This document shows positions 7,320 through 15,300 of a stretch of DNA of 19,539 bases, piece by piece. Origin of the DNA: Bacteroidaceae bacterium (GTDB lineage: Bacteria; Bacteroidota; Bacteroidia; Bacteroidales; Bacteroidaceae); contig CAAGHW010000039.1 of assembly GCA_900769765.1 (NCBI GenBank), positions 1 through 19,539 of the forward strand. Direction: 5' to 3'. The translations under genes and the position numbers were made by a program. Positions within the stretch are counted from its first letter, which is position 1; every line of letters starts with the position of its first letter. The notes under the pieces are model-generated. The model saw only the letters and a list, made by a program, of their open reading frames with translations. It was not told the DNA's origin and did no database searches.

Positions 7320-8288
7320 TTATTTAAGTCCTATCCGTTCTTCAATCCATTGGATTATTATTCTTTGTCCTTCATCGCAGGCCAAGTCTATGGCGTTGAA
7401 GCATCCGAATTTTGTCTCAGGCGAAAGTGTGAAACGGTCCAATTTCTTCTGGATATATTTCAAATCCTTAGGCTTCAGATATAAAAGGTTGCTGTTGGGC
7501 GGGAGCAACATACAACGGTGCTCCTTTTCCATAAGAAGATAAAACAGCTCCTGAGGGTTGTACTGCTTGTGATGCCTGAATCTGTGTGCAATGTTCTTTG
7601 TCAGATGCTCGGGGTGCTCGTCGAAGTATCTTTCATATACGCTTTTCAGCAAGGCTCTTGGTATATGATAGAATTTTATGAATGAGCTGTATATTCCGAG
7701 CAACGTCGCTGCATTTAGCATTGTCTCCTTGAACGTGACCTTTTTGCTTCCGTCCTTATGGTATTTTATCATTCTTGACAATTTTGTCAAAAGATAATTG
7801 CTCTTTTTACCATAGCATACGGTTTTGCCGTCGGGGGTAAAGAAATCTTCGGGAGTTACGGGGGCAGCAAGGATAAAGTCGTCGTTGAACTCTATGTAAT
7901 GCTCGCTCAATCCTGGGATGCGCCAGGTCATCGACTCTATCGATATCGAATTGAATGTAGGCAGATACTCTTCGTAACCACGAAAAATGGTCCTGTGATC
8001 AACTATTTCTATCGGGATATGTCTTTCGGGGAAATGCTTTTCTATCAATGAGCCTATTTGTGGGTCTTGCTCATCAGTTACTATGTATATCCTGTTGAGC
8101 CACGGAGCAAATCTATTAAGTGAAGCAACGCAATAGAAAATCTCGCCCAAGCTTGCAAATCGGGAGTTGCCGGCAATGTCTTCGGCTTTGAACATGGTCT
8201 CATTACCATATTTCATGCGCTTGGCCTTGTGTCGTTCGTCGTTGCCGTCGACCCAGGTTATGACGGCATCAATGGGTATATTTCTCAT
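7320..8288 (-). CDS. Stealth-family phosphosugar transferase (first of two by position)
   Basis: Stealth proteins transfer hexose-1-phosphate from nucleotide sugars onto glycans, as in capsules built of phosphodiester-linked sugars and in the eukaryotic GlcNAc-1-phosphotransferase. This 322-aa protein shows the conserved regions in order. CR1 is IDAVITWVDGND (6-17). CR2 spans about 41-141, with SRFASLGEIFYCVASLNRFAP-type text, EYLPTFNSISIE (107-118) and the acidic EFNDDFIL (133-140). CR3 is HLTKNIAHRFRHHKQY, and a shorter tail with CFNAID follows. No signal peptide or membrane segment is seen, so it is probably cytoplasmic. It is the last gene of a three-gene operon, 24 bases after the second Stealth gene. 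Sugar specificity cannot be deduced. Confidence 0.88.
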   Translation of the reverse strand: MRNIPIDAVITWVDGNDERHKAKRMKYGNETMFKAEDIAGNSRFASLGEIFYCVASLNRFAPWLNRIYIVTDEQDPQIGSLIEKHFPERHIPIEIVDHRTIFRGYEEYLPTFNSISIESMTWRIPGLSEHYIEFNDDFILAAPVTPEDFFTPDGKTVCYGKKSNYLLTKLSRMIKYHKDGSKKVTFKETMLNAATLLGIYSSFIKFYHIPRALLKSVYERYFDEHPEHLTKNIAHRFRHHKQYNPQELFYLLMEKEHRCMLLPPNSNLLYLKPKDLKYIQKKLDRFTLSPETKFGCFNAIDLACDEGQRIIIQWIEERIGLK

Positions 8289-8312
8289 AACGAAGCTCCT
8301 TGTCAGTTTATA

Positions 8313-9191
8313 TTACAATTCAAATCTCGATTTGTTTGGGAAGCGTTCTTCAAACGCATTTATTATTGTTGAATGTAACTTGGCATAACGTTTTTCGCTT
8401 AAATGTACATCGTTGATACATGCGAGTTTGTGGGTTGGATTGGTTATGAAATCATTCAACTTGCCGGCAGGAGTTATTCCTACGGAAAAATGCTTTTTCG
8501 AGAGTCGCTCGTTGATTATCAATCCTTTCAGATACATATAATCGAGGAACAGATACTGATTATAGTTGTTCTCGGTACGTGTTAGTGTCAATGACTTCAG
8601 GATGTCATCCTTGACGGTATCGTAAACCTTTTCACAAATGCTCTTGAACATTGGAGAACAGATGTGCTGAGGACGTAAAAACGAGAAGCTTGTTTTGCTG
8701 CCTAATGCCTTGCGTGCAAGACGGTCGGAGTTACGGCAAATTTTCTTGAACATTCCCGATGCAATGTAATGACGCGATATTTTTATGACAGCCTTACCGT
8801 CTCTAAAGAAGTCCTCGGCTTTGCAAGGGACCATAGGGAACATGTCGTCATTGAAATAGAGGTATTGCTCGTCAAGGTCCTTTATGCGATGCAGGTGCAT
8901 TTCTATCGGGTTACAGTTGAATGTCGGTAAATATTCGGCCGGAATGATGTCACTATGCAATACTATGTTCACATTATTGCGGTCAATCCATTCGGGAATC
9001 TGGCTTTCACGCGCAACAATGAGGTGTACCTTGCGTATAAACGGCATGTTGTCCTCGATGCCGCGCATCAAGTATTTTAAAGTGCCCCAATCGCGAAAAC
9101 GCTTTTCCATTATTGGGGTGCTTGTATGTTTTTCATAGTCTTTCTGCCATTCAACATCAAGTCCGTTTACGTATGTAATAACTATATCCAT
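8313..9191 (-). CDS. Stealth-family phosphosugar transferase (second, divergent copy)
   Basis: This 292-aa protein is a separate, clearly diverged Stealth member. CR1 is MDIVITYVNGLD (1-12), with Tyr-Val-Asn instead of the neighbour's Trp-Val-Asp. CR2 contains FRDWGTLKYLMRGIEDNMPF (32-51), EYLPTFNCNPIE (86-97) and YFNDDMF (112-118). The C-terminus ends FPNKSRFEL, matching the family CR4 ending, and INDVHLSEKRY precedes it. It probably transfers a sugar-phosphate to a surface glycan from the cytoplasmic side. It lies 24 bases after the acyltransferase and 24 bases before the other Stealth gene, so the three are almost certainly one operon. Low similarity between the two copies outside motifs argues for different substrates rather than a recent duplication. 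Confidence 0.88.
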   Translation of the reverse strand: MDIVITYVNGLDVEWQKDYEKHTSTPIMEKRFRDWGTLKYLMRGIEDNMPFIRKVHLIVARESQIPEWIDRNNVNIVLHSDIIPAEYLPTFNCNPIEMHLHRIKDLDEQYLYFNDDMFPMVPCKAEDFFRDGKAVIKISRHYIASGMFKKICRNSDRLARKALGSKTSFSFLRPQHICSPMFKSICEKVYDTVKDDILKSLTLTRTENNYNQYLFLDYMYLKGLIINERLSKKHFSVGITPAGKLNDFITNPTHKLACINDVHLSEKRYAKLHSTIINAFEERFPNKSRFEL

Positions 9192-9215
9192 CGTCTAAAA
9201 TAATCTTATATCTGT

Positions 9216-10157
9216 TTATTCCTGTTCCTGCAATGTGCTCTTTCCGAAACGTAGAATCTGTCTTTCGGGCGTCTGTTTCCAACGTTTGTGTGACCACATC
9301 CACAACTCCGGGCATTCCATAATCATGCTTTCGAGCTTTTCAACATATCTTTCGGTTATTTCATATGGTGCAACATCCTCATTGCCGTCGTATATCTCGT
9401 CGAAACGTATCTCATAACGTCCCGGAGCAATACGCTTGCTGTGTGCGAAATATACGGGCAACTTGAATTTTAGTGCCATAGCTTCTCCGCCGTCGTGGAA
9501 TGCAGTGTTCTGGTTTAGGAATTTGAACCAATGGCTGTCGGGGCGCAGGGTAGGGCTCTGGTCGGCCACAAGACCCATTACTGTGCCGTATCCGCTTTTG
9601 CGGTTACGCAGAAAGTAAAGTATCGTCTGTTTCATGGGTACCTGCAGCAACTTGTCGGACACGTTGCGCAAACGGCGATAGAAATGCTCGAAGACAATGC
9701 TCTCCATAGGGTGATATACACCCATCAGCTTGGAATCCTGCAGCTGACGGCTCCACAACAGCATGTATTCCCAACATCCATAGTGTGCTCCCATGGCAAT
9801 CCAATCTTTGCCGTGCAACTTTTCGTTCATCTCCTTGCTGTTGGTCCAGTCGACAACGTAATCTTTGCGTTTTTCACCGGCTCCTACAAGGTTGATGGTG
9901 TCTACAATCACCTCTCCCAAGAAAAGATAATAGCGTCGTGCTATTTTCTTTATCTCTTTTACCGTTTTGTCGGGGAATGAATTTGTGAGGTTGCTCTTGA
10001 TTACTCTATAACGGTAACGCGAAAGCATAAGTATGGAAGCTACAAGTGGCTTTAGAATATAGTATTTGAAAAATCTTGGAGTATGGCTTATTATCAGGCT
10101 GATAATCCATAGTGTCTCCAAGCTGATTTTCTGATACCACTTTAAGTCTGTTTTCAT
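9216..10157 (-). CDS. LpxL/HtrB-type lysophospholipid or lipid A acyltransferase
   Basis: The 313-aa protein has the layout of the LpxL/LpxM/HtrB family, inner-membrane enzymes that add secondary acyl chains to lipid A or related lipids. An N-terminal hydrophobic segment near residues 14-45 is followed by SRYRYRVIKSNLTNSFPDKT, typical of the family. The catalytic HX4E motif is H125-YGCW-E130. GLVADQSP (195-202) and the GGEAMALKFKLPVYF segment (223-237) match the later conserved blocks. It starts the operon that continues with two Stealth genes, suggesting envelope or capsule-anchor lipid work. Bacteroidetes carry several family members, including aminolipid acyltransferases, so the exact acceptor is open. 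Confidence 0.88.
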   Translation of the reverse strand: MKTDLKWYQKISLETLWIISLIISHTPRFFKYYILKPLVASILMLSRYRYRVIKSNLTNSFPDKTVKEIKKIARRYYLFLGEVIVDTINLVGAGEKRKDYVVDWTNSKEMNEKLHGKDWIAMGAHYGCWEYMLLWSRQLQDSKLMGVYHPMESIVFEHFYRRLRNVSDKLLQVPMKQTILYFLRNRKSGYGTVMGLVADQSPTLRPDSHWFKFLNQNTAFHDGGEAMALKFKLPVYFAHSKRIAPGRYEIRFDEIYDGNEDVAPYEITERYVEKLESMIMECPELWMWSHKRWKQTPERQILRFGKSTLQEQE

Positions 10158-10177
10158 GTTTTGATTCCTTTAGATTG

Positions 10178-10185
10178 TAAAGGTA
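10178..10185 (-). promoter_or_regulatory. Candidate -7 box for the acyltransferase/Stealth operon
   Basis: On the minus strand TACCTTTA matches TAnnTTTG in all but the last base and lies about 20 bases before the ATG at 10157. I see no TTG 19-21 bases further upstream, so it could be a weak or activated promoter. The implied leader is short. Confidence 0.4.
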
Positions 10186-10258
10186 GTAAAAAAATAATGT
10201 AATACTGTTTTCTTTCTTTAAAATAATGAACAAGCTCCGTTTTTCATGGCTTTTGCAG

Positions 10259-10272
10259 CGGACAATTATCCG
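10259..10272. promoter_or_regulatory. Candidate operator CGGACAATTATCCG in the acyltransferase-fadD divergent region
   Basis: This 14-base near-palindrome has 6 of 7 base pairs matching and an AATT centre. Its right half, with the following bases TCCGATGTTT (10269-10278), recurs as TTGTCCGATGTTT at 10339-10351, where it overlaps the candidate -33 element of fadD. A full site upstream plus a half-site on the promoter is the layout expected for a transcription factor controlling fadD. No regulator gene is in the window. The rest of this 273-base gap (10158-10430) is AT-rich with promoters only. Confidence 0.35.
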
Positions 10273-10338
10273 ATGTTTTATCTTTTTTGTACTTTTTATG
10301 CAAATTTTCTTGTTAAAGTGAAACAAATGAGAGGTTTG

Positions 10339-10370
10339 TTGTCCGATGTTTAAGGATTTTATTATCTTCG
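10339..10370 (+). promoter_or_regulatory. Promoter of the acyl-CoA synthetase gene
   Basis: TTG at 10339-10341 and TATCTTCG at 10363-10370, 21 bases apart, approximate the Bacteroidetes -33/-7 pair. The octamer is the same as upstream of mce and fhs. It lies about 60 bases before the ATG at 10431. A second, weaker -7-like TATCTTTT occurs at 10279-10286. Confidence 0.55.
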
Positions 10371-10430
10371 CATTGATAAAGATGTAGGTGATTTATATTT
10401 TTGCCTACTTAATGTTTAAAATTTTGTTTT

Positions 10431-12338
10431 ATGAAAAAGACATTAGTAGATCTTTTTGAAGAATCAGTAAGATTGTATCCTCAGAATACATTCCTGTTGG
10501 AAAAGACAGACAAGAAAGAGGGTTTCAAGCCGACAACATATTTGCAGGTCAAAGAACTTGTTTATCGTTTGGGCGCAGGTTATCAGGCTTTGGGCGTCAA
10601 GAAAGGCGACAATATGGCTCTTCTGAGCGAAGGTTGTAACATGTGGGTTATCGGCGAGTTGGCAATGTTCTATGCCGGTGCGGTAAATGTGCCTCTTTCA
10701 ATCAAGCTCGAGGAGAGCAACGACCTTCTGTTCCGCCTTATACATGGCGATGTGAAGTTCATCCTTGTATCGAACTATCAGCTAAGGAAGGTGCGTGCCA
10801 TAAAGGACAAACTTACCGATGTGCAGAAAATCATAGTCTTCGGCAATGCCGGAGAACTCGAAGATAAAGAGATTGCTCTTGACGAAGTGATGAAGATGGG
10901 TGATGAGTTCCTTGCTTCACACACTATGGAGGAGTTCCTTGCTGTGGGACAGTCGCTACAGAACGACGACATAGCAACCATTACATATACCAGCGGAACT
11001 ACAGCTGACCCTAAAGGCGTGGTTCTTACCCATCGCAACTATACTGCAAACGTAGAGCAGGCTTTGACACTTGTGCATATCGACCAGACATGGCGTACGC
11101 TCATCATTCTGCCTCTCGACCACTGCTTTGCGCACGTTGTAGGTTTCTATATAATGATGTCGAAAGGTGCCACTGCGGCAACAGTACAGGTTGGCCGCAC
11201 CGGTCTTGAGACATTGAAGAATATCCCTCTTAACATCAAGGAGGTCCGTCCTCACTTCATATTGTCTGTACCTTCTTTGGCAAAGACATTCAAGAAGAAT
11301 ATCGAAGGTGCTATACGTGCCAAGGGTAAGGTTACCGAGACTCTTTTCAATTGGGGTATCAGCGTGCGCCAGAGATATTATGGCGACAGTAACCTCGACT
11401 CAAAAGGTATGCGTATATTCTTGAAGCCTCTTGTTGCTCTCTTCGATAAGCTCATCTTCTCGAAGGTACGCGAGAACTTCGGTGGCGAACTCCGTTTCTT
11501 TGTAGGTGGCGGTGCATTGCTCGACAAGGATCTGCAGCACTTCTATCTTGGTGTGGGTATGCCTATGTATCAGGGTTATGGCTTGTCCGAGGCTACTCCT
11601 GTAATCTCTTCCAACGGTCCCGAACTGTATCGTTTCGGTTCAAGCGGTAAGCTTGTAGAGCCAATCGAACTCAAGATTTGCGATGCCGACGGCAAGGAGT
11701 TGCCTGTTGGTGAGCTCGGAGAAATCGTTGTAAAGGGCGAGAACGTGATGGCTGGTTATTGGAAGAATCCTGTTGCTACAGCCGAGACTGTCCGCGACGG
11801 CTATCTATATACCGGTGACCTCGGCTATATGTCAGAGGAGGGATTACTCTATGTCAAGGGACGTTTCAAGAGCCTTCTTATTTCGAGCGATGGTGAGAAG
11901 TATAGCCCCGAGGGTATCGAGGAGGCATTTGTGAGTCTTTGCCCAACAGTTGACCAGGTAATCCTTTACAACAACCAGTCGCCTTATACAACAGCGCTTA
12001 TTGTTCCTAACAAAGATAACATCAAGCGCGCTCTTGCCGAGAAAGGTCTTGATCTCTCAACCGAGGAGGGACGTAAGGCTGCCTGTGACCTTGTAAAGGC
12101 CGATATCGATATGTTCAAGAAGGGTGGCGAGCATGCCGGAATGTTCCCCGAACGCTGGTTGCCGAGCTGTTTTGCAGTGTTGCCCGAGGCATTCACCGAG
12201 CAGAACGGTATGATGAACAGTACAATGAAAGTTGTTCGCGGAAAGGTGGAGAAGTTCTATAAGGAGCGCATCGACATCCTCTACACCGCCGAAGGAAAAC
12301 AACTTTACGAACAGCATAACCTTGATGCATTCAACTGA
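10431..12338 (+). CDS. Long-chain fatty acid--CoA ligase (AMP-forming, FadD-like)
   Basis: The enzyme activates fatty acids with ATP and CoA through an acyl-adenylate. The 635-aa protein has the motifs of the adenylate-forming superfamily in order: A3 P-loop TYTSGTTADPKGVVLTH (185-201), A5 QGYGLSEATP (381-390), A7 YTGDLG (460-465), A8 hinge KGRFKSLLISSDGEKYSPEG (476-495) and the probable catalytic lysine K600 in NSTMKVVRGK. The long insert and HVVGFYIMMSKG segment are typical of bacterial long-chain ligases. No signal peptide; probably peripheral to the inner membrane. It is monocistronic, with its own promoter, and its stop codon is embedded in a 58-bp palindromic terminator. Chain length preference is not readable. 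It could recycle fatty acids for lipid synthesis rather than for beta-oxidation. Confidence 0.93.
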   Translation: MKKTLVDLFEESVRLYPQNTFLLEKTDKKEGFKPTTYLQVKELVYRLGAGYQALGVKKGDNMALLSEGCNMWVIGELAMFYAGAVNVPLSIKLEESNDLLFRLIHGDVKFILVSNYQLRKVRAIKDKLTDVQKIIVFGNAGELEDKEIALDEVMKMGDEFLASHTMEEFLAVGQSLQNDDIATITYTSGTTADPKGVVLTHRNYTANVEQALTLVHIDQTWRTLIILPLDHCFAHVVGFYIMMSKGATAATVQVGRTGLETLKNIPLNIKEVRPHFILSVPSLAKTFKKNIEGAIRAKGKVTETLFNWGISVRQRYYGDSNLDSKGMRIFLKPLVALFDKLIFSKVRENFGGELRFFVGGGALLDKDLQHFYLGVGMPMYQGYGLSEATPVISSNGPELYRFGSSGKLVEPIELKICDADGKELPVGELGEIVVKGENVMAGYWKNPVATAETVRDGYLYTGDLGYMSEEGLLYVKGRFKSLLISSDGEKYSPEGIEEAFVSLCPTVDQVILYNNQSPYTTALIVPNKDNIKRALAEKGLDLSTEEGRKAACDLVKADIDMFKKGGEHAGMFPERWLPSCFAVLPEAFTEQNGMMNSTMKVVRGKVEKFYKERIDILYTAEGKQLYEQHNLDAFN

Positions 12339-12385
12339 AAAAGATAGGGGTCGCAATTGCGACCCCTATCTTTTTCAGTTGAATG
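12328..12385. terminator. 58-bp perfect palindrome: bidirectional terminator between fadD-like gene and GH89 gene
   Basis: Bases 12328-12356 are the exact reverse complement of 12357-12385, with no mismatch and no spacer. The core GATAGGGGTCGCAA/TTGCGACCCCTATC is flanked by AAAAA and TTTTT, giving a strong hairpin with a T-run on either strand. The left arm covers the last codons and the TGA (12336-12338) of the acyl-CoA synthetase. The right arm ends 7 bases before the stop codon of the convergent GH89 gene. Confidence 0.93.
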
Positions 12386-12392
12386 TTATTTC

Positions 12393-15300
12393 TTACTTGA
12401 CTACCACCTTTTTATTATTTATTATATATATACCAGGAGTTGTAATCTCTGTGATTTTACGGCCTTGCAAGTCGTATATGACAGGTTTGTCTATTTCATG
12501 TTCTTCTTCGAGTTCCTCGATGTCAGTTACAATCTTGTCATCGAAGCTGAATCTTATGAATGACGACATTGCCCCGGATGAGGTCTGTATAATCTTCAGA
12601 TATACTTTGTTGGCATTGTTAAGGAAGTGGGTGTTTCCGGCATTTCCATCTGCATCCTTGTTTATCATTGCCTGATACATTCCTATATTGCCATTAACCA
12701 TTGAAAGGACATGATATTTGGCATTTGCTTCCTTTTCTATATATGTATCATACAATGTACCCAAGAATTCGAATCCGTAGCTGTTGTTTATTGCAGTGCC
12801 AGGCTCTTCGCTGTATTGGAATACGAATATGCCCGGATTACCTTTAATGATGACAGGGGTGTTTGCTGGGATTATACCGTCTGTAATCTCTGTCATTCTT
12901 AGCCATCCCGGTATAACCTCGTTTGCTGTGTATGCAACGATGCCGAAAGGTATTTCTACAGCATAGTTCAAGTGCAAACTTGAATAACCGGCTGTACCAA
13001 TAGACAACATGTGATAAATTTCCTTGATGTCTGTCTGCTCCTCTATTTCCCATGTCGAAGCATTGCTTGGTGCTGCAGCCCCTTCTGTAATCACTCCATA
13101 CAATTCCTGTGCATGCATAGGGTCGTTTTCGCCAATTCTTAGCGTAACCTGTCCATCAGCAATACCAGCAATAGTTACATTCTGCGCCTCTTCTTCAGTA
13201 CCCATCTGTGCTCCGGCAAACGATTTGATGTACATGCCTGTATGCAGGTTCTTTATCTTGTAAACGTTTTCATTCTCAGTTGTCTCGAACTGGAATATGG
13301 CAAGTTGTCGGGGAGTTATGTTTGATTTGTCGCATAGCAACAGATTGGTGTGGTCGAACATTCCGGTCTGACCTCCGCCACCGTGGGCAGTCCTGCTATA
13401 AAGTGTATGGACATATTGTCCGTTGCAATAGCTGTCGTCGGCAACAGACCTTATAAAATAGAACTTGTCGTCCGATGCTTTGTTCAAGCTCAATTTCTTG
13501 CTGGCTTCATGTAACGCCTCGTGTGCTTCGAGGCACTCCTCGTGTGAACTTGTATTTCCGGCTTCCATGATGCTCTTTGCCGCCAAGTAAGCCTCGCGAT
13601 ATGCTTTTCCGCCATTGTAAAGTCCGACAGTCTTGCCTTCGTAGATGTTGGTTCCGTCAGGGTGTATATGCAAATGGTCTATCAACTGATAGTAGCGTGG
13701 GTTGTCATTGTCGAATTCTGCTTTTACAAAATAGAACAAAGAACCGTCGCTGTCGCTTGATTCACTCTTGAAACCAATGCTTTCTGTGTTTCCTGAATCG
13801 TCGTTCAGATATGTACCGTTTGTCTTGATGTTGTAATATCTTATAGCATTCTCCTCCTTGACGAATGGAACCGACCAATATTTATATGCATAATCAGCAT
13901 CATCAACAGTGGCTGTGGTTACCTTGTCACCGCCATCACTTGTGTCGTTGGAACTGAATACCTCTCCATCGGTATTGTATGGGTAAATGGCAATTCCATC
14001 TGCATGGCTCTTGAAATAAAAGGCCTGGAATGTGTTATTTTCTATATGCGGTTTAATACCCAATTTATGTGTTGTATCATCCAATTCATTCGATGGATGT
14101 TTAATTGTAATTACATTACCTGTTTTGTGGAAAATGTTGTACAGAATTGGGTTGTTGTCGTCAACAGTCAACTCGAAAGGTAGTACAAGCTCTATAAGCG
14201 CAAGCAATTCTTCGTATTTTTTTTGAAGAGCACTTGTCGATTCATTAATTTCGCTTACATCTATGCTGTTGGCATATACATCCTTGGAAGAGAATGTTTC
14301 ATCGAAACATCCAAGCATGAACTCATCTGTTATGACATTCTTGAATATCTCAAATACTTCAACACTTGCGCCATTTTGGGTTATGAAGAACAACTCAAAT
14401 TCTCCCATATGCCAGAATTGGTCATCCGAAGATATATAGAAACGTATATAGTTATACCATTGTGGGTTGTCAATAATTCCCGATGTATATGATGTGTTTG
14501 CTTTTTGTGGCAACTCGTACGCAGTGTCTAAGGTTGTTGGGAATTTTTCTCCTTCTGGGCTCAGTTCCCAATAGCCTATTGCATCTATTCTATCGGGGAA
14601 GCCATTGTCACAACCAGAACGTGTGTGGTAAGTGTATTGCAATTTAGTAGAAGGTAAAGTGTGTCCAATGTAAACTTCGATATAATTATCAGGGTTTGAG
14701 CTGGCCTGGAAATAGTTTTCATCATCACCTTTTATTCCATCGTACAAATGTTCAATGTTGCCGTCTGTTTCAGTGGCATTTGTCCATATATGACATGTCG
14801 TAGTTCCCCAGCCAGGTATTACATCTGTTGTCTGCAACTCAATCTTCTTCCTTACCTCACTTCCTGTATTGGAATATGTCGCTACTTGCGCGCTCAGAGC
14901 CTCCATCTTTTGGATTATCTCACGGAGTGCACGACGCTCGGCTCCGCTATTCCTGCCTTCGGGTACACTTATCTCAATTACACCTTCTGCATCATATAGA
15001 ATACCGTCTATTGACGAATATGTCTTGTTGCCTTCCTCTACATATATCGCGTCAAGGTTTGAACATCCGCGGAATGCATCAGGTAATTCCAATCTCTCGA
15101 TTGTGATTCTCGGTATATCCACACCTTGTGCAAGGTCGGTACAAACGGTTTTTATGGTTTGCAGATTCGGGCAGGTGAATGACAATGTCTCGGTGCCCTC
15201 GTGTGTCAAGGCATTTGTGCCGTCGGCTTTGATGACTCTGGCTGTCATTATTTGTGTGGTGTGGTCATATTCCAAAGTTACTTTGAAATGGTCTTGGGTA

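Noticed and set aside
12357..12563. Plus-strand frame starting MRPLSFSVE just after the fadD-like gene
   Set aside because: It starts inside the palindromic terminator; the same residues appear on the opposite strand only because the sequence is a palindrome. The rest is antisense to GH89.
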